IMG/VR virus record: IMGVR_UViG_3300022921_000006 | Location: 1 to 64,000 of that record | Strand: one strand, 5' to 3' | Origin: a virus | DNA: 64,000 nucleotides | Part shown: positions 32,024 through 39,652 of the stretch, one piece after another | Layout: each line of letters begins with the position of its first letter | Numbering within the stretch: the first letter of the stretch is position 1 | Position numbers and translations under genes: made by a program | Notes under the pieces: model-generated | The model's database searches: none | The model's input: only the letters and a program-made list of their open reading frames with translations | What the model was told of the DNA's origin: nothing

Positions 32024-32172
32024 TATCCTTCGTAATTTTCAGCGAAATCTCTTCCTTTTTTAGTTAGACGGTAAGTTAATTCCCCATCTTCATTAATCCC
32101 AGCTATCTCAACAAATCCTTTTTCCAATAACCCATATAGGGCGTCATTTAGTTCATTAATATCTTTAAACAT
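32023..32172 (-). CDS. Small winged-helix-like protein of 49 residues
   Basis: From ATG 32172: MFKDINELNDALYGLLEKGF then VEIAGINEDGELTYRLTKKG. Helix, 'LL.KGFVE', then a 'G.l.YrLTkKGr.fae' wing and a final helix, as in small winged-helix transcription factors (MarR/PadR-like end pieces). It lacks a full recognition domain, so it is either minimal or a truncated regulator. One-base TAATG overlap with the next gene. It could regulate the phage's own promoters. Confidence 0.55.
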   Translation of the reverse strand: MFKDINELNDALYGLLEKGFVEIAGINEDGELTYRLTKKGRDFAENYEG

Positions 32173-32174
32173 AA

Positions 32175-32381
32175 TTAAAATATATGGTGTGATCCTTCAT
32201 CAAAAATATAGTTTGCTACTTTTTCTAATTTCCCTGGTACCGATATATGGTTACCATCCGCCATGTAAATGTCTGTTATATCTTCATTTACGGGGCATTG
32301 TCGGATTGAGACAATTTTTTTAGCAGCTATATAGCCAGGGACCTGGTGGACCCCTCTCCCCATTTTCTCAAAATAAACCAT
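32175..32381 (-). CDS. Small beta-rich protein, unknown
   Basis: 68 residues, beginning MVYFEKMGRGVHQVPGYIAA. It is mostly beta-strand in pattern with PVNEDITDIYMADGNHISVP in the middle. No family recognised. It shares its first base with the stop of the gene before it. Part of the module-driven early block. Confidence 0.5.
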   Translation of the reverse strand: MVYFEKMGRGVHQVPGYIAAKKIVSIRQCPVNEDITDIYMADGNHISVPGKLEKVANYIFDEGSHHIF

Positions 32382-32584
32382 TAATCAACGATTTTAATGT
32401 ACTCACTAATACCCTCAGTCAGTGGGTAAAGATTACCTTTGGTGGGGTGAACCACCATTTCGGTCTTGTCGAACTGCTTAACCAGTCCACGCTTGTTAAA
32501 CACAACGCTCAGAGCGTTAACGGGCACGTAACAGCGGCCGTAGGCCCTAAACGTTTCTGCTTTCTTGATCGTAACTTTCATCAT
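32381..32584 (-). CDS. Small early-type protein, unknown
   Basis: 67 residues from the ATG at 32584 (MMKVTIKKAETFRAYGRCYV), or 66 from 32581. The frame is open upstream to 32629 only because it runs through the promoter module, so that start is rejected. Basic N-terminal beta strands, then a helix and a loop with VHPTKGNLYPLTEGISEYI. The -10-like TATATTC ends only 5 bases before the ATG, so the mRNA may be leaderless. Confidence 0.55.
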   Translation of the reverse strand: MMKVTIKKAETFRAYGRCYVPVNALSVVFNKRGLVKQFDKTEMVVHPTKGNLYPLTEGISEYIKIVD

Positions 32585-32643
32585 GCCATGAATATACGAA
32601 AGGGGAGCCGGAGCTCCCCATTTTCGCATGACGTCAATATGAC
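32585..32643 (-). promoter_or_regulatory. GTCAT-type promoter module, 5 nt from ATG
   Basis: Boxes at 32643-32639 and 32632-32628 (11 bp), 31 bp with hairpin GGGGAGC-TCCG-GCTCCCC, TATATTC at 32596-32590 and ATG at 32584. The leader is far shorter than in other copies. Confidence 0.72.
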
Positions 32644-32656
32644 GCGAGAACCCCCC

Positions 32657-34228
32657 TTATTTTCTTTTAACTAAGCCCTTAACTGTATCTTTAAGCATTG
32701 TAGCCATTTCAGAGCTCATAGAAACTAACATTTCAGATAGTTCTTCACTGTTTTCTCTTATAAATTTATTTAATTCAATTATACTACCTATCTTACCAGC
32801 AGCAATTGCCCCTTGTACTATAGGTTCCATTTTCATTATTAGTTCCTTTTTAGCAGGGAACTTAGTAACCATTTTATCAAATATTTTCTTAACTAAAGGA
32901 CCTAAAATAATAGGACCCAATACCCTTCTAAGCAAATACTGGGTTGCAAGTTTGATACCAGTACCCGCTCCCATAGGGGACTCATTCATTTGCTCCTTAG
33001 CAAGGGTAGTAAGAATATTTATCTCCTCATCAGTTAAAATTTTAGCTAACTCGGCCTCAATGGCTTTTAAGAGAGGATCACTACTTACCCCTACTTTCTC
33101 ATCTAGGCTTTTTTTTTGCCTAAGTAATATAATAGCATCACTAAGAGTATCTATTTCATCATCACTAAGTGTTGCTTCGAGATCATTTTGCATAGTATCT
33201 AACTTATTGGCTATTTCCATAGCTCTATCCAAAGCCATTTCATTTATTGCTTCATCAATTGTTTGATCATTCACTTCTTCTAACATATCCCCATACCCCA
33301 TTATTTGCATAGCTGGTACAAAAGCATCATCAAATGCTACTTTATCATCCTCTTCCATAGCGTCTGTCATTTGTAGGAAAAGAGGCTTAAGTTGCTTCTT
33401 CTTACCAGGATGTCTTGCTAACCTAGGAGCAATAAACTGGAACCTTGACTCGAGATCGTTACCAAAATCTTGGGGGTCCCCACCAAAATCCTCTTCACCA
33501 CCATCATCCCTAAACTCTCTCATCATATCTCTACCTACTACTTCAGGATCATCAGCTACGTTTTGGAACATACTTCTTCTCTCTGTTCTATCTCTATCAT
33601 CTAAGTAAGCATCAATCGCCCCTGCTAATTGGGGGTGTGATTTAGCAAATACATCTTTATAAGCATCTACTACTCTTGATTGAGCGTATGGAATATCATC
33701 TGTATCCCTAGTGGCTTCTTCAAAATCCTCTTTAAACGAGTCCATAATGGCTTTAAGGTCCCAACCTGGTTTGTCAAACTTATCCTCCTCTAGGTTATCA
33801 AAGTAATCTGCAGCGGCATCTAGATCATCTGGGGCAATCTCGTCTGCTTCAGGGTTTATTTTTGTTCCCCCTTTCTTGAGAATACCTACAGCGTTAGAAA
33901 TATCAGCACCTTCAATTGGGTTACTAGCTCCTTGACCAAATTTTTGGTGTAGATAATGGGTTTCCATTCCCTTTTTTTCTAAAGTACTGACAGCCGCATC
34001 GATAATATTTTTACCAATTTGTTGAAATTCCTGAGTACTCTCAAAAGCATCTAGGTCCTCACTCTCACCACCAGCTTCAACTGCCCTTTGGTAGTCAACA
34101 TCTCTGATAATATTCATTTTCATAGCATCGTGAAAGAAGGGGATAATCTCTCCTACTCCGTCTACTTCTTCATTAACTGAGGCTTCTTCAATTATGTATT
34201 GCCTCCATTTATTCCAGCTAAAGCTCAT
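32657..34228 (-). CDS. Large acidic helical protein, possible head-packed (leader-type start)
   Basis: 523 residues. It begins MSFSWNKWRQYIIEEASVNE; the WRQYIIEE segment ending in Glu could be a capsid-targeting leader, but it is less clear than the MKEL set. Residues 25-360 are acidic helices rich in Asp and Glu (DDLDAAADYFDNLEEDKFDK). A hydrophobic segment lies near 425-445 (YLLRRVLGPIILGPLVKKIF) and the C-terminus is Lys-rich. An ATATTTAT motif sits 13 bases upstream. Unknown function; possibly a scaffold-like or injected protein. Confidence 0.55.
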   Translation of the reverse strand: MSFSWNKWRQYIIEEASVNEEVDGVGEIIPFFHDAMKMNIIRDVDYQRAVEAGGESEDLDAFESTQEFQQIGKNIIDAAVSTLEKKGMETHYLHQKFGQGASNPIEGADISNAVGILKKGGTKINPEADEIAPDDLDAAADYFDNLEEDKFDKPGWDLKAIMDSFKEDFEEATRDTDDIPYAQSRVVDAYKDVFAKSHPQLAGAIDAYLDDRDRTERRSMFQNVADDPEVVGRDMMREFRDDGGEEDFGGDPQDFGNDLESRFQFIAPRLARHPGKKKQLKPLFLQMTDAMEEDDKVAFDDAFVPAMQIMGYGDMLEEVNDQTIDEAINEMALDRAMEIANKLDTMQNDLEATLSDDEIDTLSDAIILLRQKKSLDEKVGVSSDPLLKAIEAELAKILTDEEINILTTLAKEQMNESPMGAGTGIKLATQYLLRRVLGPIILGPLVKKIFDKMVTKFPAKKELIMKMEPIVQGAIAAGKIGSIIELNKFIRENSEELSEMLVSMSSEMATMLKDTVKGLVKRK

Positions 34229-34241
34229 GTTATTTTTGTTT

Positions 34242-34249
34242 ATAAATAT
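34242..34249 (-). promoter_or_regulatory. ATATTTAT motif (candidate late promoter)
   Basis: 13 bases before the ATG at 34228, in the gap before the 188-residue gene's stop. Candidate late promoter; inferred from the set. Confidence 0.42.
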
Positions 34250-34251
34250 TG

Positions 34252-34818
34252 TTAAATATTTCCGATCATTGTTTTTAACACCTCTTTCCCCCCAATCTTA
34301 CGTGAGTACCACCCGTTGCCAGGTTTTTTATTTTGGGGGTGGGCTCCATACCAAGTAATATCTTTATTACCTAATATTGCCCTTACTTTCTCCTCATCAT
34401 CAATTACAGGTACCCCACCTCTCTCGTGAAATACTCTATAAGCATCACCACTTACCTCAACATAGTTACCAGGGGATTTTAACTCACTAGTTTTTCTAGT
34501 TAAAACGTGCTTAATATGAGGTTTCTTACCATCGTGACCCATTCCAGTGTGCTTAACACCAAAAGATGTATTCTTACCAAAGTAAGTAACATCTAACTCA
34601 GGATCATCATCGATATCAGCGGCTCTCCAAAAACTTATATCAGGAGCCATAATATCATTAGGGGAATTAATCTTTAAATGTCCCCCAATTGGAGCATAAG
34701 CAGTTTGTACTAAATCAAATAGCTCTCCTTTTGCCTGTTCAAGCTCCTCCCCACTTAAAGGAACATACTCTCCTTTAGGGTAGTCTCTCTCCAGGAGTAA
34801 ATCTATTAGCTTAATCAT
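34252..34818 (-). CDS. Protein with possible capsid-targeting leader (MIKLIDLLLE)
   Basis: 188 residues from the ATG at 34818 (MIKLIDLLLERDYPK); the frame is open 5 codons further but those overlap the promoter-like motif and the previous stop. The decapeptide MIKLIDLLLE is close in design to the capsid-targeting leader of T4 head proteins (hydrophobic, ends in Glu). The rest is mixed, with histidine clusters (KHTGMGHDGKKPHIKH near 91-106). No family recognised. ATATTTAT lies 4 bases before the ATG. Confidence 0.55.
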   Translation of the reverse strand: MIKLIDLLLERDYPKGEYVPLSGEELEQAKGELFDLVQTAYAPIGGHLKINSPNDIMAPDISFWRAADIDDDPELDVTYFGKNTSFGVKHTGMGHDGKKPHIKHVLTRKTSELKSPGNYVEVSGDAYRVFHERGGVPVIDDEEKVRAILGNKDITWYGAHPQNKKPGNGWYSRKIGGKEVLKTMIGNI

Positions 34819-34822
34819 GCTA

Positions 34823-34830
34823 ATAAATAT
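34823..34830 (-). promoter_or_regulatory. ATATTTAT motif 4 nt before ATG
   Basis: Lies between the hydrolase stop (34830) and the ATG at 34818, with 4 bases to spare. Candidate late promoter for the 188- and 523-residue genes; inferred. Confidence 0.5.
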
Positions 34831-35312
34831 CAATCCTCCACGAAACGTTCCATAATATCAACAAAAACATCAAGTGGGGTTCTGTGTCCCATTTTCTCAA
34901 CAGGAATCACACTCAAACCATCATAAAAACCATCAGAAGCAACCATGTTATACGTTTCTGTAGGGTTGATAACATCATCCTCCAACCCAAGCACTACATG
35001 GCCACTAACACTAAATTCACCATTCGTAACACCATAAGGTTCAAAACTACGAGAATGAATAGCTGGGTTAAACAACATAACTTCAGTATCCTCAAAATGA
35101 GTTGCCAACTGGTGGGCAAAATATCCACCCATACTAGAGCCAATAATCAAATCAAACTCCTCAGCAGCACACAAGTCAATCATTTCCTCAAACAACTCAT
35201 TGTTATCATAATCCATAGCAGGAGCATAACACATAAAACGATCGTTGAGGTACTTAACCTTAGAACCTCCGGGCTTGCTTTCCAAGCCATGCAAATATAA
35301 TACTCTTTTCAT
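34830..35312 (-). CDS. Alpha/beta hydrolase, YqiA/UPF0227-like esterase
   Basis: 160 residues, a minimal alpha/beta hydrolase. HGLESKPGG (8-16) forms the oxyanion region, GSSMGG (58-63) gives nucleophile Ser60, GLEDDVINP has the acid near Asp112-113 and MGHRTP gives His143. The size and HG..S..GG layout match YqiA-type esterases. Substrate unknown. It starts one base inside the preceding 67-residue gene's stop. An esterase could act on host lipids or metabolites; that is inference. Confidence 0.75.
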   Translation of the reverse strand: MKRVLYLHGLESKPGGSKVKYLNDRFMCYAPAMDYDNNELFEEMIDLCAAEEFDLIIGSSMGGYFAHQLATHFEDTEVMLFNPAIHSRSFEPYGVTNGEFSVSGHVVLGLEDDVINPTETYNMVASDGFYDGLSVIPVEKMGHRTPLDVFVDIMERFVED

Positions 35313-35515
35313 TAGTTCAAAACACTTAAAATTTCCTCCTTTGATTGTACGAATGCCTCAGTAGGCATCAAACCAATCAACTCATCACCCTCGATCAATC
35401 CGTAGATTTCACGTTCACTCTCACTCATTTCACTTAACTCACGTAACTCACGGAGCATTTCCACAGTTTGGTCAATATCAACCTCACAAATCAAATTAAA
35501 CATTAACTTATCCAT
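35312..35515 (-). CDS. Small acidic protein, unknown
   Basis: 67 residues: MDKLMFNLICEVDIDQTVEM, then helical ELRELSEMSESEREIYGLIE and GDELIGLMPTEAFVQSKEEI. Strongly acidic. It overlaps both neighbours by one base in the module-driven transcript. Acidic small proteins sometimes mimic DNA, but there is no specific evidence. Confidence 0.5.
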   Translation of the reverse strand: MDKLMFNLICEVDIDQTVEMLRELRELSEMSESEREIYGLIEGDELIGLMPTEAFVQSKEEILSVLN

Positions 35516-35895
35516 TAGAACGGCAGGTTTTCGGTTTCAACTTCAGTTTCTTTTTCCTTCATGTTCTCAGGTACCCACTCATCCACATAGGTAACCTTTA
35601 CACACTTGAGATCCTCAAAATAGAGCGTTTTGGTAATCTTGGTCCCAAAGAAATACGTTGTGGCAACCATTCCCTTACCATTCCTCATCAACTCAACATT
35701 TGCAACATACTGGTTCCAATCACTCAGAATGCAATTTCCATACTTGCGAGTGTTCAAAATCAACGTGAACTTCTCACCATCCAAACCTCCACCACGTGGA
35801 CGTTCAAACTGGATATGTGCTTCCTGGGGGTTACCTGCTTCCAACCGCTGGGTAAGTTGCTCTTGGGCGTTTTTAACTGCTTGAATCATGTTCAT
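35515..35895 (-). CDS. Early-type protein, unknown
   Basis: 126 residues from the ATG at 35895 (MNMIQAVKNAQEQLTQRLEA), or 124 from 35889. The frame runs on to 35967 only by translating the promoter module. A helix is followed by beta strands (EKFTLILNTRKYGNCILSDW) and an acidic tail (EKETEVETENLPF). This layout resembles small ssDNA-binding or OB-type folds with acidic C-terminal tips, but no motif proves it. Confidence 0.52.
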   Translation of the reverse strand: MNMIQAVKNAQEQLTQRLEAGNPQEAHIQFERPRGGGLDGEKFTLILNTRKYGNCILSDWNQYVANVELMRNGKGMVATTYFFGTKITKTLYFEDLKCVKVTYVDEWVPENMKEKETEVETENLPF

Positions 35896-35914
35896 TTGTT
35901 TTTTCTTTCGCTTT

Positions 35915-35981
35915 AACCTTACCCCATGAATATACGAAAGGGGATCCGAGGATCCCCATTTTCGCATGACGTTAATATGAC
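35915..35981 (-). promoter_or_regulatory. GTCAT-type promoter module with perfect palindrome arms
   Basis: Boxes at 35981-35977 and 35970-35966 (11 bp), 31 bp holding GGGGATCC-TC-GGATCCCC (35940-35957), TATATTC at 35934-35928. It drives the 126-residue gene. Confidence 0.72.
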
Positions 35982-35997
35982 TAAGACTTTTATATTA

Positions 35998-36249
35998 CTA
36001 TGGTAAAGGAGGGGGATTTTCTATCCCAAACTCTTCCTCCCCTACATAAACTTTACCAAGGGATTCTACTTTTACCCGTAGTTCTTCTTCTGTATCAAAG
36101 AACTCAAATTGGGGTTGACCGGTATGTACCTCACTCCCAGCTGTATAGGGACCATAATGTACGTGTTGGGGGGTATTAGTATTGGGGTCGGTTTCTCCAT
36201 TCCCCCATGCTATAAAAAATCCGTCTGTTTCTCTTGTATGATGTGACAT
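35998..36249 (-). CDS. MSHH-family small protein (adhesin partner), copy 1
   Basis: 83 residues. It begins MSHHTRETDGFFIAWGNG and has the shared core HYGPYT...TGQPQFEFFDTEEELRVKVESLG, found also in two paralogues (37981-38274 and 40802-41089). It is the most diverged copy. Each copy lies directly downstream of an adhesin gene, so it may be its chaperone, adaptor or tip protein, by analogy with T4 gp38 after gp37. The analogy is inferred from order, not sequence. Confidence 0.6.
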   Translation of the reverse strand: MSHHTRETDGFFIAWGNGETDPNTNTPQHVHYGPYTAGSEVHTGQPQFEFFDTEEELRVKVESLGKVYVGEEEFGIENPPPLP

Positions 36250-36272
36250 TTTAATATTATTTTATTGTTTTT

Positions 36273-37967
36273 TTATACTATTGTTATACCTGAGATAGTC
36301 CAACCTTTAGCTGTGAGTACTTGGATTGCTAAATCCATATCACTACCCACAGAATATGTTCTGGAGGTTGCAAAACTTGAAGCATTAACATTGTCAGCTG
36401 TGTTGGGGTTATCTGCCCAACCTTTTAAAGTTAACTCTAAATTAGCATCACTCATTCCAGTAGCATTACGGAACATTTGACTGGCATTTTCCAGATTAGG
36501 TAAATTCCAATTGGCTAAAGAAACATCTATAATTGGGTGATAATTGAAAGCTTTATAGAGGATCCTAACATTTGTTGTATCCCAATTAACTATACCTGCT
36601 GCTCTAGTAGCATATTCACTAGGGTTAGTAAAAAAGTCTGAACCATCATCTTCAAAATTACCAAAAACATTATAATAAAAGAACATCTGGGACATACTAT
36701 ATACATTACTAGTATCCCAATTTTCTATTCCTGCGGGTAAATGATCAGCCTGTAAGAAACAATTCTGCAGATCATTTACACTAGGCCCACACCAGTCCGA
36801 AGCATCAATATTATTTTGGTTATAAAAGTCCTCTAAACCCCAGGCAAAATTAAGTACATTTCGCAAACCAGTGATTTGGCTTTTATCTGTATTTTTTAAA
36901 TAATCTACCCAACTTTTATTAAGGCGAGCTGATGGTTTTCCTGTTACACTTCCTTGCTGAACTGCTGGTAATATATTCGCTATCGTTGATGGTTCATCCC
37001 ACCCATCTAAGCTAACAACAGGTCCTAAAGGATATACCGGGGGTACGTAATAACGTGCCCCAGTACTCGCATTTAATATTTGACTTTTCGAACGGCGGAA
37101 GATATTTTGAATATGGCTGTCTTGGGTAAAAGGAATTGGGCTTAGAATGTTTAACATTTCTTTTGTCCCTTTTATAGTTATTGTATATTCCCCTAAAGGC
37201 ACCCCACTATAATCATGGAATATCCAAAGGGGGAGGGAGTCTGAACCAAAAAGATAATAATAAAATGAATCTGGGTCATCTTGGAGAGAATAATATGTTG
37301 GAGAACTATTAAATCTTCTAAAATTATAAGTACCCATATTTATTTTCTCAACTGGGCCACCATCACCCCAATCTATAGTAATTTCTTGGTCAGCTAGAGG
37401 ACCCCCAAGATAATCATCTAGCGCCTGTCTTGTTTCAGGTAGGATTGCGGGAGAAACCGTAACCTTCCACGAGGTTCCTGTTGATGCAGACCAACCATTT
37501 TCTGGGGTTCTTGGGATAGCCACCCCCCCTCTTACGGGAATAGCCCACCAATCCTGTGTTTCGGACCCTGATGAAAGAAAGCTTGTGACAATCTGACCGC
37601 TATTATAATCATAATTAGGGTTAGCTTCATTATTATTATAATGGTCTAGAGCCTCTTGGGTAGCAAAATAACCAGTTCTTATTGCAAGGGAATAAGTTAC
37701 GAGTTCGCCGGAGGAGCCCCCACCTCTTGCTCCACTAGGGCCTATACTCTTTTTAGGACCTCCACCTCCACCTGCTGAGGCAGCAGATGCTACACTAGGA
37801 GATATAGTATTTACAGTATTTAGGGTATTTAAATTGCTATAATAGTTTTCAAAAAGCAACTGCTCCTGCATGTATCTTTTCCTGGCTTCCATAATAGGGA
37901 GACCCTTTATATCTTTTCTTTTTAAGAACTGAGGCCAGGGCTCAGGTTGGTATATTGGTTTCCACAT
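36273..37967 (-). CDS. Tail adhesin, BspA/DUF285-type repeats, copy 1
   Basis: 564 residues. The N-terminal 60, WKPIYQPEPWPQFLKRKDIK and PIMEARKRYMQEQLLFENYY, are nearly identical in four neighbouring genes and probably bind the particle. A Gly-rich linker (about 66-85) follows. The C-terminal half has 'NWDTSNV.sMS.MF' repeats (about 420-530) as in BspA/DUF285 leucine-rich surface proteins. It lacks the HSGM-ending domain of copies 2 and 3. A receptor-binding role is inferred. Confidence 0.7.
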   Translation of the reverse strand: MWKPIYQPEPWPQFLKRKDIKGLPIMEARKRYMQEQLLFENYYSNLNTLNTVNTISPSVASAASAGGGGGPKKSIGPSGARGGGSSGELVTYSLAIRTGYFATQEALDHYNNNEANPNYDYNSGQIVTSFLSSGSETQDWWAIPVRGGVAIPRTPENGWSASTGTSWKVTVSPAILPETRQALDDYLGGPLADQEITIDWGDGGPVEKINMGTYNFRRFNSSPTYYSLQDDPDSFYYYLFGSDSLPLWIFHDYSGVPLGEYTITIKGTKEMLNILSPIPFTQDSHIQNIFRRSKSQILNASTGARYYVPPVYPLGPVVSLDGWDEPSTIANILPAVQQGSVTGKPSARLNKSWVDYLKNTDKSQITGLRNVLNFAWGLEDFYNQNNIDASDWCGPSVNDLQNCFLQADHLPAGIENWDTSNVYSMSQMFFYYNVFGNFEDDGSDFFTNPSEYATRAAGIVNWDTTNVRILYKAFNYHPIIDVSLANWNLPNLENASQMFRNATGMSDANLELTLKGWADNPNTADNVNASSFATSRTYSVGSDMDLAIQVLTAKGWTISGITIV

Positions 37968-37990
37968 AATTTTGTATTTTTTAGATTAGG
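37721..37990. repeat. Repeat unit A: adhesin N-terminus and intergenic DNA, copy 1
   Basis: Encodes the conserved N-terminus of adhesin copy 1 and includes the spacer TTTTGTATTTTTTAGATTAG, which is the same before copy 2. Related to 40521-40815 and 43352-43620. Confidence 0.7.
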
Positions 37991-38274
37991 ATATCATTTA
38001 TAGTCCATGTTACCCCCTTGGGATCTACCCATTCTGCGGTTTCATCCTCCATAAACATATCTATTACAGGGGAGAGAACTCTAGGATCCTTCCACTCTTT
38101 TCCTAATTCTTCTACTCGGTTTTTTAATTCTTCTGGTGTAGTAAATGTTTCTAAGTTTGGTTGGCCTGTAATAAACTTATGATCTAAATCAGAATACCCA
38201 TAGTGTACAATACCTGCATTGTTATATGCTACATAATATACGTCTTCGTTTTTTTCTATATGATGATGTGACAT
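37981..38274 (-). CDS. MSHH-family small protein (adhesin partner), copy 2
   Basis: 97 residues: MSHHHIEKNEDVYYVAYNNA then IVHYGYSDLDHKFITGQPNL and TPEELKNRVEELGKEWKDP. It is close to copy 3 (same MSHHHIEKNED start and KNRVEELG segment). It follows the split adhesin gene at 38294-40788 with 20 bases between. The central region varies while the ends are conserved. Function unknown. Confidence 0.62.
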   Translation of the reverse strand: MSHHHIEKNEDVYYVAYNNAGIVHYGYSDLDHKFITGQPNLETFTTPEELKNRVEELGKEWKDPRVLSPVIDMFMEDETAEWVDPKGVTWTINDILI

Positions 38275-38280
38275 TTTATT

Positions 38281-38480
38281 TTATTTTATTTTATTAAACA
38301 TAAGCTTCTAAATAGAATTCACTCATGCCTGAGTGGTTTTCACAATAGGTGTATAGTTTGGGTTTGTACTCTACCTCAAATCCATTCAAGTTAGATACTA
38401 TAACATCTGTATATGAACCTGAAGTACCTGGGGTACCTACAGTTGTAACGTCTGTGGTGTACTCAACTCCACCTCCATGG
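38281..38480. repeat. Direct repeat, C-terminal coding and start region of adhesin copy 2
   Basis: The DNA from the end of adhesin copy 2 inwards (codes for the HSGM-ending domain) is nearly identical to 41094-41290 in copy 3, including silent positions. It marks a duplicated or recombining unit. The ends were judged by eye. Confidence 0.7.
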
Positions 38481-39652
38481 GTACCATCTAGTGTTTCTGA
38501 GAATTTTAGTGGGTGACCCGTATTACTAGCATCACTCTGATCAAACCTGTATGTTAGGGTAGGAGTATATAGAGGATCGTAATTATCATAAGGTTGAATT
38601 TCTGATATGGGGAGGAAAACACTCGATGACATTACAAATTGACTTCCACTTACAGTTACTTGTATGGGTACTTGTGTTATTCTATTAGCAGCTATAGAAC
38701 CAGTTTCTAATATATCTATGTTTCCAGGCATTGACCATCCTCTACTTAATAAAGTTTCATACGCCTGGTGGTTTGAGCTTCCACTAATAAGGGTTACACC
38801 TGTGCTATTAGAATAATTGGCAAACCATTTACGGAAATCTGCAAGATTTATGAAGTCAGTATCGTTCCAATATATGGGAGTGTCATAAGGAACAGTATTT
38901 CCATTCCCATTATTTCTTTTATCTAGGGATAATGAGGGAGTAGCACCCAAACTTATTTTATAACCACTACTTGCATCTGACATATTCACATTAGATGCTG
39001 AACCTGAGGCCCACGCTTTAAGAGTTTCAAAGAAATCAGTATGGGACATAGCTACATGGTTAAATATGCTCTGCATATTTACTCCATCCTTTAAATTCCA
39101 GTTGGTAAGTCTTTCCTTAAAACCTGACCCACCAAACATATAACCCATACTGCTTATATTACTTACATCCCAGTTATTAAACTGTGTATTATGTTGAAAA
39201 GCACTATTATTAAAAAACATAAGAGTTGTAGTGGTTACACTACTCAGATCCCAATTACTTAAGTCTGAGGAAAGAAAATGTCCAGTATTCTGGAATGCAT
39301 ATATTGTGGTCATAAACATTTGATACATAGTGGTTACATTACTTACGTCCCACTTACCTATATCACCAGGATCACCTATCATACCTCCACTATAATTACC
39401 AAACATAGTAGACATATTGGTTACATTACTTGTATCCCAGTTGCCCAAATCATTTTGCTTGATATCTTTCCCCAACAAAAAACTCCCTCTAAACATCTCA
39501 CTCATATTTGTTATATGACTTGTGTCCCAAGTACTCATATTAAGAGGGGTTAAATCTATTAACTGTGCATCTCTAAATAAGCTACGAAATGATGTAAACT
39601 TGGAAATGTCTAAATAATGGAGTCTCCTTATTTTTCCATTATAAAACTCCAA
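38294..39652 (-). pseudogene. Tail adhesin copy 2, C-terminal part (out of frame with N-terminal part)
   Basis: 452 residues in a different frame from the N-terminal part, overlapping it by 25 bases. The best start is a TTG at 39652, but the sequence begins in the middle of what is one protein in copy 3 (MEFYNGKIRRLHYLD against PAYGGLRRINYLDIS). It has many 'NWDTSNVTNMS.MF' repeats and ends with the cupredoxin-like domain (YCENHSGM). The two parts join if the ribosome slips -1 on AAAAA at 39631-39635. It may be a damaged gene, a programmed frameshift or an indel error. Confidence 0.6.

Noticed and set aside
32585-32629. N-terminal extension of the 32381 gene
   Set aside because: Reads through the hairpin and TATATTC of the promoter module; the ATG pair at 32584/32581 is the proper start.
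35896-35967. N-terminal extension of the 35515 gene
   Set aside because: Also promoter module translation.
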